From positions 1,302,001 to 1,366,000 of the forward strand of contig JADANN010000409.1 in NCBI GenBank assembly GCA_018806985.1: 64,000 bases of DNA, in the 5' to 3' direction. Position 1 is the first letter of the stretch. Each line of letters begins with the position of its first letter. Source of the stretch: Angiostrongylus vasorum. Its lineage: Eukaryota > Nematoda > Chromadorea > Rhabditida > Metastrongylidae. The notes below the pieces were generated by a model, which was given only the letters and a program-made list of their open reading frames with translations, ran no database searches and was not told the origin of the DNA. Below are positions 13,489 to 24,039 of the stretch, piece after piece. Position numbers and translations under genes: made by a program.

Positions 13489-13784
13489 CTGCCGTTGGAC
13501 CACCCGTGTGTTGTTCAAGAGGGATGATGCCGAGGCTTATAGAAAGTCGAACTTTTGTGTTATTTGTGAGATTTACCGCGAAAAGAATTTGGTCGGGGAT
13601 ATTTTACAATGAAGAAATATTGGCACCTGCACAATATTTGACATAAAAAAAATACGCCTTATGTTTCCTATGAAAGCATCCCGACGATCAAAATTTCTTC
13701 TCAACAGCGTCTATTAGGTAGATTTAGCCACGATGACTCATATTGAATAGATCTTTCTTTGCTTTGGAATAATTAAGCGTAAAG
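13489..13784. other. Flank of hammerhead relic, no gene
   Basis: TAGAAAGTCGAAC at about 13540 recalls the PLE terminal-repeat word TAGAAAGTCGATC, so part of this stretch may be the rest of the same relic. Confidence 0.3.
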
Positions 13785-14042
13785 CAATCGGCGCTGGTTA
13801 ATCCCTAAGGGATACGACTTAAGCCAAACATCGTTAGAGGTGACTGGATGCAATCTGGCCTAAACAATGACTTTCGGTTGCCTAGCGATGTATCGAGTCA
13901 ATGCTCCTATCCTCCCAAACAAGTCTGGTACCAATTTGCCGACCTCAGAGGGATGGAAGGCTTGGTGGGGCATGGGCGCGTCGATCGATTCCGTGTGTGC
14001 TGCAGGGCGCCTCCGACCACTGCGCCACACGCGCCCTAGGTC
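13785..14042 (-). repeat. SINE-A copy, near full length
   Basis: Head ends at about 14040 (GGGCGCGTGTGGCGCAGTGG on the minus strand), and the body has one small deletion near its 3' end. Confidence 0.9.
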
Positions 14043-14201
14043 ACGTAAAATGGAGTAAAAGTAAATAATTAAAACGCTAGAAAGCCTACAATGGAACTCT
14101 TTGACGCTAGATGAGCATTGCAAATACAATAAGCAATGAATTGCAGAGGTCAGAGGTCAATTCAGGAAGAATGTCAACGAATCAAAAAATCTATGTCTTA
14201 C

Positions 14202-14329
14202 CAAGGACACAAATGGTCGTCGTACTTGAGTTGGTTTTTCAACGTGTCCAGCGTCGACTGTTATCGCCAATATCGATCGGCGTCGTTTGTATGGCGCTAC
14301 GCCCGTATGGGGTGCTTGAGGCTCTACGA
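14202..14329 (-). CDS. Internal exon candidate, unknown protein
   Basis: 128 bases bounded by an acceptor GGATTTGTTAG and a donor TTG/GTAAGA on the minus strand. It enters needing two bases and leaves in phase 0. It reads VEPQAPHTGVAPYKRRRSIL then AITVDAGHVEKPTQVRRPF, with clearly higher GC than its surroundings, as expected for an exon. The basic KRRRS stretch may be a processing or nuclear signal, but nothing identifies the protein. No partner exon was placed with confidence. Plus-strand frames over the same bases lack splice sites. Confidence 0.42.
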
Positions 14330-14808
14330 CTAACAAATCCTTTTTCGAGAAGTTTCCTCGATCTTTTCATTCCACACTCATCTCATTACTTATATTATCG
14401 AATGCTTATCTCGTATCATAGATTTATCGTCTAACGAGCGTAATCCTATATTCCATAACGTTTTCCTTATAACATATTGTCATCCTTTTTCATCTCTGTT
14501 CGTAGCCCAAATGACTTTTCGGTTTTGATCTTTAGTCCATGAGGGTTATTTTTGGTCGACAGGTGAACGAAAAGTGACAATGAACATGCGTTTACAAACC
14601 TTGTTTGCACAACACCTACAGTATCCTACGCCTTTGTTAGTTCAAGGAACATGTCATTGGAAGTATCCAAGGAACTTCCTTGAAGAATAGGAATCGTTTC
14701 CATTCTGTCAATACCGATGATTAATCACACTAACTCCGTAATTGATGATGTGGTGGATTTCATGTGACCTCATATGATATAGCTAGATCACGTTAGGGGC
14801 AGAACTCT
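14330..14808. other. No gene recognised
   Basis: AT-rich, no exon-like segment. Confidence 0.4.
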
Positions 14809-15055
14809 TTCAGCTTAATACAGTCACAACGATGCTGAGATATTTGCAAAACTCCGGACCGCAGGTGTCTGCGGTGGAGAACGAATGCGCTATTACTCTT
14901 TCCGGAGGCTAACGCGTTCACCACCACACCATGCGGGTCCTTCGTTTCCCCTGTCTCTCAGCTAATTCTATCGATCATTGGCATCAGCAATCACCCGTCA
15001 ACGAGATTGATCTAGAGACTCCACATCGGCATTGAACTCAGTCAAGCTGGGGCTG
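14809..15055 (-). repeat. Family B copy, long form
   Basis: Element orientation is minus, with the tRNA-like head near 14940 (CGCATGGTGTGGTGGTGAAC) and the body at 14815 (TTTTGCAAATATCTCAGCAT). Plus-strand sequence 14950-15055 continues in near identity with 43345-43440, so these two copies share a longer unit than the others. Confidence 0.85.
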
Positions 15056-15294
15056 TACTTGAGATCGTTCAGCTTAGTTCCCAAGAGTCATTTTTTTAAA
15101 TGTAAATCTGACAAAATCCAGATTGAATGCCAAAGAAGAATTGCTACATAGCTGTTTACTAACCAGCCTGCAGTTGCAACAAGGTCGTCTTGTTCGCCCC
15201 AGTAGATTCTCCATTCGTTCCTATTATGCACCAGTTTTACTGAATGGTTTTGCCCGGAGAACTCTAAAGAACACTAGTCATTCTTACAATGTTA
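15056..15294. other. No gene recognised
   Basis: Short unassigned gap between two family B copies. Confidence 0.4.
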
Positions 15295-15400
15295 ACCTTT
15301 TACTTGCTGCCTACTATACTTTTTTCACGACAAGGTATGATGTGAAATACAACCACAACAATACTGAGATATTCGCAAAACTTGGACCCGGAGCCAGATC
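15295..15400 (-). repeat. Family B copy, different head
   Basis: The body is present, but the head segment next to it (minus strand CCCGGTTAGATCTGGCTCCG) differs from the 14809 copy. Confidence 0.7.
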
Positions 15401-15454
15401 TAACCGGGATTACTTTTTCTTAGATGAACGCTTATAGAAACGCAAAACAAGGGC

Positions 15455-15575
15455 TTCAGTGGTGCAGCGTGTAATACGCGAGCCCCAGGAAAAAAGCTCC
15501 AGGATAATCGTGGTTCAGTCTTGCCCGGGGTTCAAGTTTTGCGAACATCGCAGGATCGTTGTGACTGTATTCCTG
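15455..15575 (+). repeat. Family B copy with tRNA-like head
   Basis: Head GGCTTCAGTGGTGCAGCGTG and then GTTCAAGTTTTGCGAACATC leads into a diverged body on the plus strand. The open frame 15532-15750 on the other strand ends in this repeat and is not called. Confidence 0.6.
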
Positions 15576-16303
15576 CAATAATTTCCATGATCGATTTGCT
15601 GTTAAACTCGGCGTTGTTCGAAAATTCGCTGTTTCCTTGAGTTACTGCACTCCTGCATTCAACTTGACCTTTCCAGGCTCCGATGGAATCGAAATCCGCT
15701 GAAACCTCATCTTTTGAGTGAGTGACTAAAGAATATAGTAAGAACCTCATGTGTGTTTGTCAAGAAAAACTGCGATTTATTCCCAGTCATTCTACTTGTT
15801 ATCTTCCTGCTGTGTGCTTGGTAATCCAGGAAACGTATCTGGTGAAGAATCCTCTTCTTCGGTTTTCGTTAAAACGCTCGACCTCTCCAGCTTGATTTTC
15901 AGTATTCTCCTAGCTAATGGAACAGCACACCTCTATGAAACACCCTTTGATAACGCATTTAATATCATTAACCTCAATTCGTGGCTAGGAGTGGGGTGCC
16001 TGTGCTTAAGATATAGGAACGCCCTTATGGGGTTATCTGATGATTTCAAGGAGAATCGATACAGCTAGGATTAAACAACACGCATGAAAAAAAGACTAGA
16101 ATATATCTTCAGTCGAACTCAGACGTAAATCCTACAATGTTTGTGAATATTGGATGCGAAGAAACGAGCCGAATACAAGTGCCCAAAATCCGCACAATGT
16201 GTGATGTCGGGTCATGCAAAAATTTAGGAATACCGCATTTTCATCCTGTTTAATTAGCGTCCAGGTTTTCATCATGCACGCTGAGAAGGAAAGAACCGCA
16301 TAC
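15576..16303. other. No firm gene
   Basis: Minus strand 15890-15790 has a coding-like frame (SSVLTKTEEEDSSPDTFPG) with a weak GTAGAA donor. Not enough to call. Confidence 0.25.
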
Positions 16304-16392
16304 TGGAAGAGGTGAGCAGGGAGCAGTAGGTTATTCTTCACTAGTTCCACAATGCTTTTGCAAGCTCCGCAATCCATTCTTTCTACGCAGCT
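16304..16392 (-). CDS. Exon candidate with saposin-like cysteine spacing
   Basis: After TTCGTTTTAG the minus strand reads SCVERMDCGACKSIVELVKN to a GTATGC donor. The CxxC followed by an amphipathic KSIVELVKNNL helix is what starts many saposin B domains, which in nematodes include pore-forming and lipid-binding secreted proteins. The remaining four cysteines of the fold were not found nearby, so the assignment is tentative. It could be chance. Confidence 0.27.
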
Positions 16393-17504
16393 CTAAAACG
16401 AAGTTGTCCATAATTTTGTCCTCTCAGGTGAACTATACTTGGCAGGTATTCGCTTCGTTGAACGTAGATGTGACGTTGGGAACCATATTCTTTTTTCATA
16501 GATGCCGCTCTTTTTAGGTTCAGCATGCTCAGTCGACCAGTCGGCGTTTGTTCCTCAAGGCTAGTGCTTTATTTTGAAAGAACGATGTCATAAGCAAAGC
16601 GACGCTGTTATAGATGTGGTCTATCGACTTTCACTAGGAAAGCACTTCGTCATAACGTTCTGAGAAGTGGCGCTGGATAGCTTTGGTGAGATGGTATATC
16701 GTTGCCGAATCATTTACAAAAAGCCACTGTGGATCAAATAGAAGTGTTAGCCTTTGAGCCGGGTTTATCCCAGCACATGGCAATTTCCAGGGTAGACGGA
16801 CTTGTGGCTGGTCTTCTGGGTAGAAATGTTCAACTCTTTTTTAGGCTGGGTGACACGCCTTGGAAATAAGTCCGTACTGTACCTATCAACCTAACGCTGG
16901 AGAGAGTCCCTTCACCACAGTGAAGCGATAAATTTTCCACATTACTGGAGTAAATAATTCCATGGGGTTCGTAGAAGACCAATCTAATATTTCGTACCAC
17001 AAATAGTCTAACAAAACTACTCCTTGCAAGGTCCCTAACTGGATTACGCTTTTCTCTTAAGTATTATATGTTCAGTGAACCTATAAGCTTTTAACGTTAT
17101 TGGTCGAGAATCCGCTCAATATTCAAAAACTTCATGACTCTGCTGGTTTCTTGATTAGTGGGAATAATTTCTCGACCACTACAGTAGTTGGGAGCTAAGC
17201 ATTTAAAGATTTATAGAATTGGCCTTGCACAGGATTTTTACAAATTATTTTTATGCTTCTAATTTTCGCCTAAAATTGGAGTTTTCAAATAATTTGAAGT
17301 GACTCAATTTTCAAAGTTTCCAGCAGGGGTGGGGTGGGGGGGTACACTGGTAGTAATGTTATTTGTTATGAGTAAGGCGCTCCGTCGTCCATGCACCGGT
17401 CACCAGACTTCCAGTACCTCCTAAGTGAGAAAATTGCTACCTAGTTATTCTGGGACAAGCCGGCTTCCACTGATCCACGTGGAAATGTTTTTGCGTGGCT
17501 ATCC
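16393..17504. other. No gene recognised
   Basis: AT-rich with no long frame or repeat family seen. A GGGGTGGGGTGGGGGGGT run occurs at about 17325-17342. Confidence 0.4.
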
Positions 17505-17640
17505 CAGAATTACAGAGAGAATCGGCTCGACCAGCAATCAACGACATTTGTGAAGAAGACGAAAATCCACAAGCAGCAGCCGAACCCAGACATAAGTCGA
17601 AAGGGCTTCATGAATGATATATTCGAGGAAAAGAATAGAT
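17505..17640 (+). repeat. Family C repeat copy
   Basis: Shares GAAAATCC(A/T)CAAGCAGCAGCC, AATCGGCTCGACCAGCA and GAGGAAA with 27930 and 58983. The open frame on the other strand is translated repeat. Confidence 0.7.
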
Positions 17641-17994
17641 TGGAAAAAGTGCGGAACTCCACAAACACTTGATTTCGGGTCATGTGATAGAAGAAGTTTT
17701 CCACGGTAGCGCTGCATCCGTAAACACAGCGGGTGACTTAGAGAAGACCTTCATCTCCAGTACGACAGAATTCCGCGTCGATGGTTTCGCTATCCGAAAT
17801 ACATGGCTTAGTGAGAAAATAATAGGAAAAAAGATGAACAGGTTGCCGAAAGTCCTGATTTAATCATCGCAGAGTAGCAGAACTTAAATTTTGTTCTTGA
17901 GGATCTGCAAAGTCCACTGCTAATATGTCAGTTAATAAGGCTGAATATGAAATGAGATGTATTGGTTCGAATATCAAAGCAGTCATCGTTTTTT
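17641..17994. other. No gene recognised
   Basis: Unassigned flank of the family C copy. Confidence 0.35.
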
Positions 17995-18285
17995 TTAAAC
18001 ACCGGATGATTCACACATGAATGTATTAAACACTCGGATGTTTCGAAACAGGTGTTCACAATTGCGCCAGTTGCGGTGCACCTCTCTTCTCGTTTCTCTT
18101 GGTCGATCTGCATGGATTTCGTCCGTTTTGTTCGTAGTGACGAATGCAAGTATCATTTTACTCCGTGGTGAATAGCTGATATCTAGAAGAAGATACAGTA
18201 GTCGATTGACCTGTGCTGCTGGGAACACTCGCAAGATTGTCAACGTGGTTGTGTGTCGGTTGCACAGCAGAGACTTTACAATCAC
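17995..18285 (-). CDS. Weak coding candidate
   Basis: 96-codon minus-strand frame. Its second half (KTDEIHADRPRETRREVHRN, then RNCEHLFRN) has coding-like codon choice. No splice sites were identified and no family recognised. Confidence 0.18.
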   Translation of the reverse strand: MIVKSLLCNRHTTTLTILRVFPAAQVNRLLYLLLDISYSPRSKMILAFVTTNKTDEIHADRPRETRREVHRNWRNCEHLFRNIRVFNTFMCESSGV

Positions 18286-18864
18286 TGTGTGTGTCTTTGT
18301 CGTGCGAATTCGATATTTATTCCATTGTCATAGAAACACTGAGGACGTTTGGATTTGGCGATATTATTTTTCTCTAGCGGGTCTGTTTTCTCAGTGTGTG
18401 TCGAGATATGACAATAGAGTTGTACTGTTCTGGTGTAGCACTTAGAGTTCCCATGTAAAACGGGTCCGCTTTTTCTCAACGAACGTACAGAGGATAAAAA
18501 TAGCGTTGCGATAAGTGTTTACACATCGCTGTTAGTAGGAATTTGGCTATGATACTTTTAGTAGTTGAGCTATGCCTCTATGCGTTTGGTCGTAACTCGA
18601 TGTTCATATGGACGAACGCAGTGTTGTTTTCCAACGAAGATTTTAAATTGTGGTATAGTTGCTAGAGAACGGAAAAACTTAGACAGGACCTCTTCGGCTA
18701 TCACTCTGATGACTTTTAAGGAGATGATGAGGATCTTCGTCATTAAGGATTGCTTTTAATGGAACGAAATATTCGCAAAAGTTGCGAAAGAGTATACTTA
18801 TATTATTCCTTTTCGTTCTGCTTCTAGCAGTTTTTCGTACCTCAACCGTTATAAGTCTTCTCAC
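18286..18864. other. No firm gene
   Basis: Short overlapping frames on both strands only. Confidence 0.35.
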
Positions 18865-18993
18865 AAAGATTTTATTATCCATTAGAAACGGTGTTGGACG
18901 TTTTACAATACGACCAAACTTCTTTTTCTCTTCTTGAGGAGCTTCATGCAGTAGCTCTTTATCCTTTGGGTCCAGTCTTTCTAAATCTGTCAT
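18865..18993 (-). CDS. Coding exon candidate, charged protein
   Basis: 43 codons from ATG at 18993 to a GTGAGA donor after 18865: MTDLERLDPKDKELLHEAPQ, EEKKKFGRIVKRPTPFL, then MDNKIF. The highly charged, codon-consistent composition suggests a true exon leaving in phase 0. No domain recognised and no partner exon placed. Confidence 0.33.
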
Positions 18994-20107
18994 TCGTGCG
19001 AGGAGGGCATTTCGTTTATAATGTTATGGCCATATATGGTTTCTGTTCATCATTCGTGAACGCAGGAGGTTTTTTTCCAGCTTATGTTCTAGTTGGATCC
19101 TAGCGCGGAGGAGGTGCAATCGATCGGGTCCAGTGCATGAAAATGACTCTATGGAATTGTCATAAATTCACCGCCGTGTTTATGAGGTTCTGATCCGTCT
19201 CGACATGGTCCGTACCATCAGTTGGTTCTACTGAACATCCATGGTTTATCTTGCAGTCGGAAGGTGATTTTCATTGTATTCAATGCGTCTTTTGTACTGT
19301 TCTCAGATGATGCATATATGTGTAAGAACTGATGCTCATAAGTGGACGACAAAGCATATGTCACTAATATTTCAGTATTTCGACGGGGTGTCCTCACCAA
19401 CGATGGAAGCGGTACCGCAGTTTAACTAGAATATGTCGGCCGTCTTGCTCTTCACCTGTGTGATTTGTGACATCTAGTCCTACATCAAGAGCAATCCCCT
19501 CGGACACTGTCGTGCTTGTCGTTGCAGAGCAAAAACGTCTAGATGATATGTGGTGAACGTGTTTTTTTGGTTCGGTTCCAGTTGACTGTTGTGACTCGAG
19601 TGTATGCCTCTTACAAATTCTCTCATCGAAGAATAACGTCGTAGGTGGTAGTGGTCCATGTATGGGATACTAAGACTGATTGTCGGATTAAAGGTCCGAG
19701 ATAACCGTGATAACGCGTACACTGACGATTAGAGTAGGCAGTCAACGGCCAGCCAACAATGCAGTTTTTTCGTTGTGCAAATAGTCCTCTTCCAGCACGA
19801 CATTGGTTCTTGGATTATGCACGACCGGTTGTAAGGGATGTTGCGACTCCAACACGACCAAGCTAATAACCAACAAAAATAATTTTGATAGCTTTAGAGC
19901 TTTATTTATCTAACGAAGTTGAATGGAGTTTCAATTTACTGACTAGTACAGCATAGAAAAGAGCTCTTCCTCACTTTCATGGAATCTTCTAGAAACAATG
20001 TCGTCGACCTTTTACCGAAAGGTACAGTAATTGCGTTGTTGGTCATTTCTTAACACATTATTTTTTTGCATTAGACACTGTTCATTATCAGTTATTCCTT
20101 TTAGGTA
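18994..20107. other. No gene recognised
   Basis: Several 60 to 80 codon frames on both strands, none with splice support. Confidence 0.35.
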
Positions 20108-20317
20108 ATGCAGCTCAACTCCTTCTTTCAAGTACTATTTCATCTATTAATTGAGTTATTTGTTACGGGAACCTATTCCTACTCATTACTGGCTAACAAT
20201 TCTATGGTGGAAGTGAACAAGTTCCTTGAATCATTTTTCACTCGTTCAAACTCCACGACCCTACAAGAATGGGAATCGAATTTGCCAACACAAAGAGAAA
20301 AAGATGAAATGAGAGAG
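20108..20317 (+). CDS. First exon of a putative secreted protein
   Basis: An acceptor-like TTATTCCTTTTAG lies three bases before the ATG, as for a trans-spliced nematode messenger. Exactly 70 codons follow to an AG/GTAGGT donor, leaving in phase 0. The product starts with a hydrophobic signal peptide (MQLNSFFQVLFHLLIELFVT, then GTYSYS) and continues NNSMVEVNKFLESFFTR and EWESNLPTQREKDEMRE, with Asn-X-Ser/Thr sites at NNS and SNST. The family is not recognised. Later exons were not placed; a frame at 21360-21510 is one possibility. A signal peptide, start context and donor all in the right place support it. Confidence 0.47.
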
Positions 20318-20554
20318 GTAGGTGGAAGGCGTTTTGGACAACTATCGCTTTTTTACAATACGTCGCTCTGGTAGTACTACTGGGGTGACGGTTATACGTT
20401 CTGATGGGAATGTTCGATTCATTCGCTGTCGTAGGCTGTGATTGCTAGGGTTAGTTTAGGTTTGAAGGAAGATCCTGATATTAGTCCCGTACTAAGGCAA
20501 TAGATCATATTCCAAGAATGTGGTTCTAGATAATACTTTTTATCACAATCTTAA
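20318..20554. other. Presumed intron, nothing recognised
   Basis: No exon-like segment before the family B copy. Confidence 0.35.
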
Positions 20555-20745
20555 GTCTTTTATTTACTGCCCACTATAATTTTTCACGGCAGGGTATCAT
20601 GTGAAATACAACCAAGGTGATCCTGAGATATTTGCAAAACTCTGGCCGGCAGCTGTCTACGGTGGGGAACGAAGGTGCTATTACCCTTTCCGGAGGCTAG
20701 CGCGTTCACCACCACACCATGCGGGTGTTTCACTTCCTACTATTA
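20555..20745 (-). repeat. Family B copy, near full length
   Basis: Body end (TTTACTGCCCACTATAATTT on the plus strand) to head (CGCATGGTGTGGTGGTGAAC on the minus strand) is complete. Confidence 0.88.
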
Positions 20746-22053
20746 TCACAATTTCAAAACGTTATCAGTTGTAGCAGTGACTTTGATTTCAAACAGCAGT
20801 TGTGTGCTAAACGTGATATCCGCTTCTTTATCCGATTAACACATTGACAGCGATCTTCAAAGTTGTGCGGTGGGCGCATGCGAAGAGACTTAATATTCGG
20901 TAGTTGACATGATGAATCAAATGTGGGTCATGCTGGTGTCTCCTCTTCAGCGAGTGACCACACCATTCTTGTTGTACTTTTCGCTCTATAGTTCGTTTCC
21001 TTGCGTACTTTATTGCTGATTTTCGTGTCCTTCGTATCCTACGTCTCTTTATCTTTCTTTACTTTTGGAACGTTTCCAACTCTTCTTTTGCGATGAAGAT
21101 CTCATTCACCATCGAACCACACTACCATCAGTTTTTCGTTAGGTTCTTCTAAGAATTGCGAAGTATATTTCTGGACTTCTCATGAATTTTTTTATTTATG
21201 GATTCCATGCGAACATTCGGATCATTATAGCAATTGGTGACGGAAAAGTCGTCAAATTTGGGTCAAAAAATTGTATTGTATACACTTGAAATGTTGTGTA
21301 CGCTTGAACAATGTAAACAGTAGACCCATTATCGATTGATGGTTCCTCGAGAGTTAATCTATGAAGTTCCCTTGTTCTACCCTTCAACAAAGGATCGGAA
21401 ATGCATTGAAGGAAGGTCTAGCAGACATGCACAAGAGGCTACTGTCGAACAGATGGAAAAAATTCAATGCTTCCAATGCCCTCTGCCTCCTGCGTATCTG
21501 TACTTTCTAAACATCTTCATCTGTTGTGTGCGATCAAAATATTCTTCTACACCTAACAACTGTGCTGTCAGGCTTTAGTAGTTTGTTTAGTTACATATTC
21601 ATTTCTACGATCAACACTTGAGGGAAAACCATGATTCCGAAGACCTTCGTGGATAATTCAGATTTATGGACGTGGCGAATCTAACCATGTAAAGAAGTGC
21701 TGGCGTTCACACAATATATGAAGTCGGAGATTTTAAAAGAACCTAAAGATTGTAAATTGTAAAAGGGAGCACAGTTGTAATGGTTGTAATTTTATACAAA
21801 TTTTGTGTAAGAAAAGGATTGCGGGATGTGACGATGAGCCGTGCATGCGCTGCGGGTTTCAAATCACTTGAATTTACTCGTCCAAAAAATGATTTTTTTT
21901 CTCTGAAAAATATTAATTGTGAAATGGACTTCATTTTCTTTAAGTTCATAGCGTAATAATTTTGTTGGATAAGCTCTCGAATGATTGCAAAAGCTACAGC
22001 AAAAAGTTCTGTGCCTCGAAATATATGGCTGAGACGAAAATGTGTCAGAAGTG
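20746..22053. other. No firm gene
   Basis: Coding-like plus-strand frames overlap at 21336-21578 (for example MKFPCSTLQQRIGNALKEG in one frame). No consistent splice model. Confidence 0.25.
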
Positions 22054-22070
22054 ATTCATTGCGATCAGTT
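22054..22070. repeat. Left copy of putative PLE target-site duplication
   Basis: ATTCATTGCGATCAGTT here and ATTCACTGCGACCAGTT at 24040-24056 agree at 15 of 17 positions in the same orientation, flanking the PLE copy. Confidence 0.5.
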
Positions 22071-22197
22071 CCCAGGATCGACTTTCTATTAGCCTCGGTA
22101 TTGGAATATGAATGCGTCGTTCTCTTGTTAAGCAATCGCGAAGTTGTTAAACAGCATACGTTTACTTCCATGGAAAAGCACAATACAATACAACAGT

Positions 22198-22233
22198 GGC
22201 TGACGTTTCGGCAGTATCGCCTTCTTCAGAGCC
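22198..22233 (-). ncRNA. Hammerhead-like ribozyme motif, PLE copy 1 left
   Basis: Minus strand order: GGCT, CTGAAGA, A, GGC-GATACT-GCC, GAA, ACGT, C, AGCC. This matches a minimal type I hammerhead: CUGANGA and GAAA cores, a 3-pair stem II, outer stem GGCU/AGCC, and cleavage expected after GUC. Stem III is only the self-complementary ACGU, so a stable fold would need two molecules or a tandem transcript. Hammerheads are documented in PLE terminal repeats. Activity of this copy is inferred. Confidence 0.7.
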
Positions 22234-22916
22234 TGGAAGGGTATACTGATATACAATTTACTAGGCCAAACGCTTCAATAACATTTACAAAAAGACGAAA
22301 AACTCTATGGGAATTACATGATCAACAGCTTCTTGAAAAACTCACCGCTTTTTTTTACGTGACTTTCAATGAGGGAAGATTAGAACAGCTGATTATAGTC
22401 GCATATGGTTGAAGACTGCATCATCCCACATAGGAAATTGATGCGATCACACGGGATCAGGTCGCCTATGACCTCTGGGCATTCATCCCTGCTATTCATT
22501 GTAGGGTTTTTTGGCACTTATCCAAAAAGCCTCAAGAAGTTTTCGCGCTGGTGTTTTAGTCTCCTGCGCAAGGATACTGACTTTTACTTCAAAATCGTCT
22601 CCGCTATGCTTTTGTATCTTATGTGTGCCCATTGGGGGTACTTTGTTGTAGTTTTCGTTTGCCATCTAGGCTTTCTTTTATACGGATACACAAAGGTCTG
22701 CCCGTTTCGTCAATATATTCATCTCCGCAATTATTACAAGAGATCAGGGTATATCGTACCTGCACTCATGCAATCACCGTACCTGCCGTAAGGGCAAATT
22801 ACGCAACTTTGCTTGCTTTGAATTATTGAACGAGCAGTCTGAGTACATTAAGTTCACCCAGGAGAAACCGTTTTCCGTTTTTAAACGTTCAGATAAACCT
22901 ATCAAGTAGCGGTTCC

Positions 22917-23521
22917 ATGACAAAATGGTACCGAAAGCCAAGTAACAAGAACATCCTCGTTCATTTCCCTTCTTTCCACCCTTCACACACAAAGAGGGCG
23001 CTCGTGAGAAACATGTTTCCAACAGCCACCTCTGTGTGCACAACTATGGAACTAAAGGAAGAATCGCGCGATTTGGCTCGGCAAATTCTGCAATGGCTAC
23101 GAAATAGTAACCCCACGAGACAAGTTTAGAAGGAGAGCGACGCGCCCAAGCGAAACACTTGGCCAAAAGAAAGTCCCGTTTATGTTGCCCTTTATTAGCG
23201 ATGAACTAAGCGTAGCTATTAAACGATGCTTAAGAAGGGCAGGTCTAGAGGAATCGATAGCGATAATTGGAATACCACCGGCTACTCTACGTCGTCAGTT
23301 AGTTCGTAACCGCCTGTATGACCGTCTACGTGAAACAACAAATTTGCATAATTTGCCCTTACGGCAGGGACGATGATTACATGAGTTCAGGTCCGATATA
23401 CCTGGTCTTTTGTAATAATTGCGGAGATGAATATATTGGCGAAACGGGCAGACCTTTGTGTATCCGTATAAAAGAACGCCTAGATGGCAAACGAAAAGCT
23501 AAGACTAAAGTACCCCACTAG
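22917..23521 (+). pseudogene. PLE RT-thumb / GIY-YIG endonuclease remnant
   Basis: Plus-strand pieces: 22917-23129 (thumb, KWYRKPSNKNILVHF and HTKRALVRNMF), 23182-23376 (linker, AIKRCLRRAGLEESIAI) and 23318-23521 (CPYG cysteine motif, IYLVFCNNCGDEYIGETGRP). The EYIGETGR core is the YIG half of the GIY-YIG nuclease. The GIY half reads PIY. The pieces are in different frames, so the copy is dead. Confidence 0.85.
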
Positions 23522-23915
23522 GGACGCATAGGATACAAAAGCACAGTGGAGACGATTTTGAAGTAAAAGATCAATATCCTTGCGCAGGAGACTAGAAACA
23601 CCAGCGCGAAAACTTCTTGAGGCTTTTTGGATAAACGCCAAAAACACAGCAATGAATAGCAGGGATGAATGCCCAGAGGTCATAGGCGACCTGACCCCGT
23701 CTGTTCGCATCAATTTCTGATGTGGGATGGTGCAGTCATCAACCTATATGCGACTATAATCAGCTGTTCTAATCTTCCTCATTGGGAAGGCACGTAAAAA
23801 AAGCGGTGAGTTTTTCTCGAGAAGCTGTTGATCATGTAATTGCCATAGAGTTTCTCGTCTTTTTGTGTTATTGAAGCGTTTGGCCTAGAAAATTGTATAT
23901 CAGTATACCCTTCCA

Positions 23916-23951
23916 GGCCCTGAAGAAGGCGATACTGCCGAAACGTCAGCT
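23916..23951 (+). ncRNA. Hammerhead-like ribozyme motif, PLE copy 1 right
   Basis: Same 36-base layout as 22198-22233 on the opposite strand. The outer stem is GGCC/AGCT, which loses the pair next to the core, so it should be weaker than the left one. Confidence 0.62.
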
Positions 23952-24039
23952 ACTCTTGTATTGATTGTATTGTGTTTTTCTATGGAAGTAAATGTATGCG
24001 GTTTAACAACCTCGCGATTGCTTAACAAGAAAACGACGC

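Noticed and set aside
15532..15750. 72-codon minus-strand frame resembling a secreted peptide
   Set aside because: Its end lies in a family B copy and no splice sites frame it.
21743..22412. Two 140-codon frames on opposite strands
   Set aside because: Both run through the PLE terminal repeat.
22917..23521. Host GIY-YIG nuclease gene (SLX1-like)
   Set aside because: The neighbouring RT thumb, terminal repeats and second copy at 35298 show that it is the PLE nuclease.
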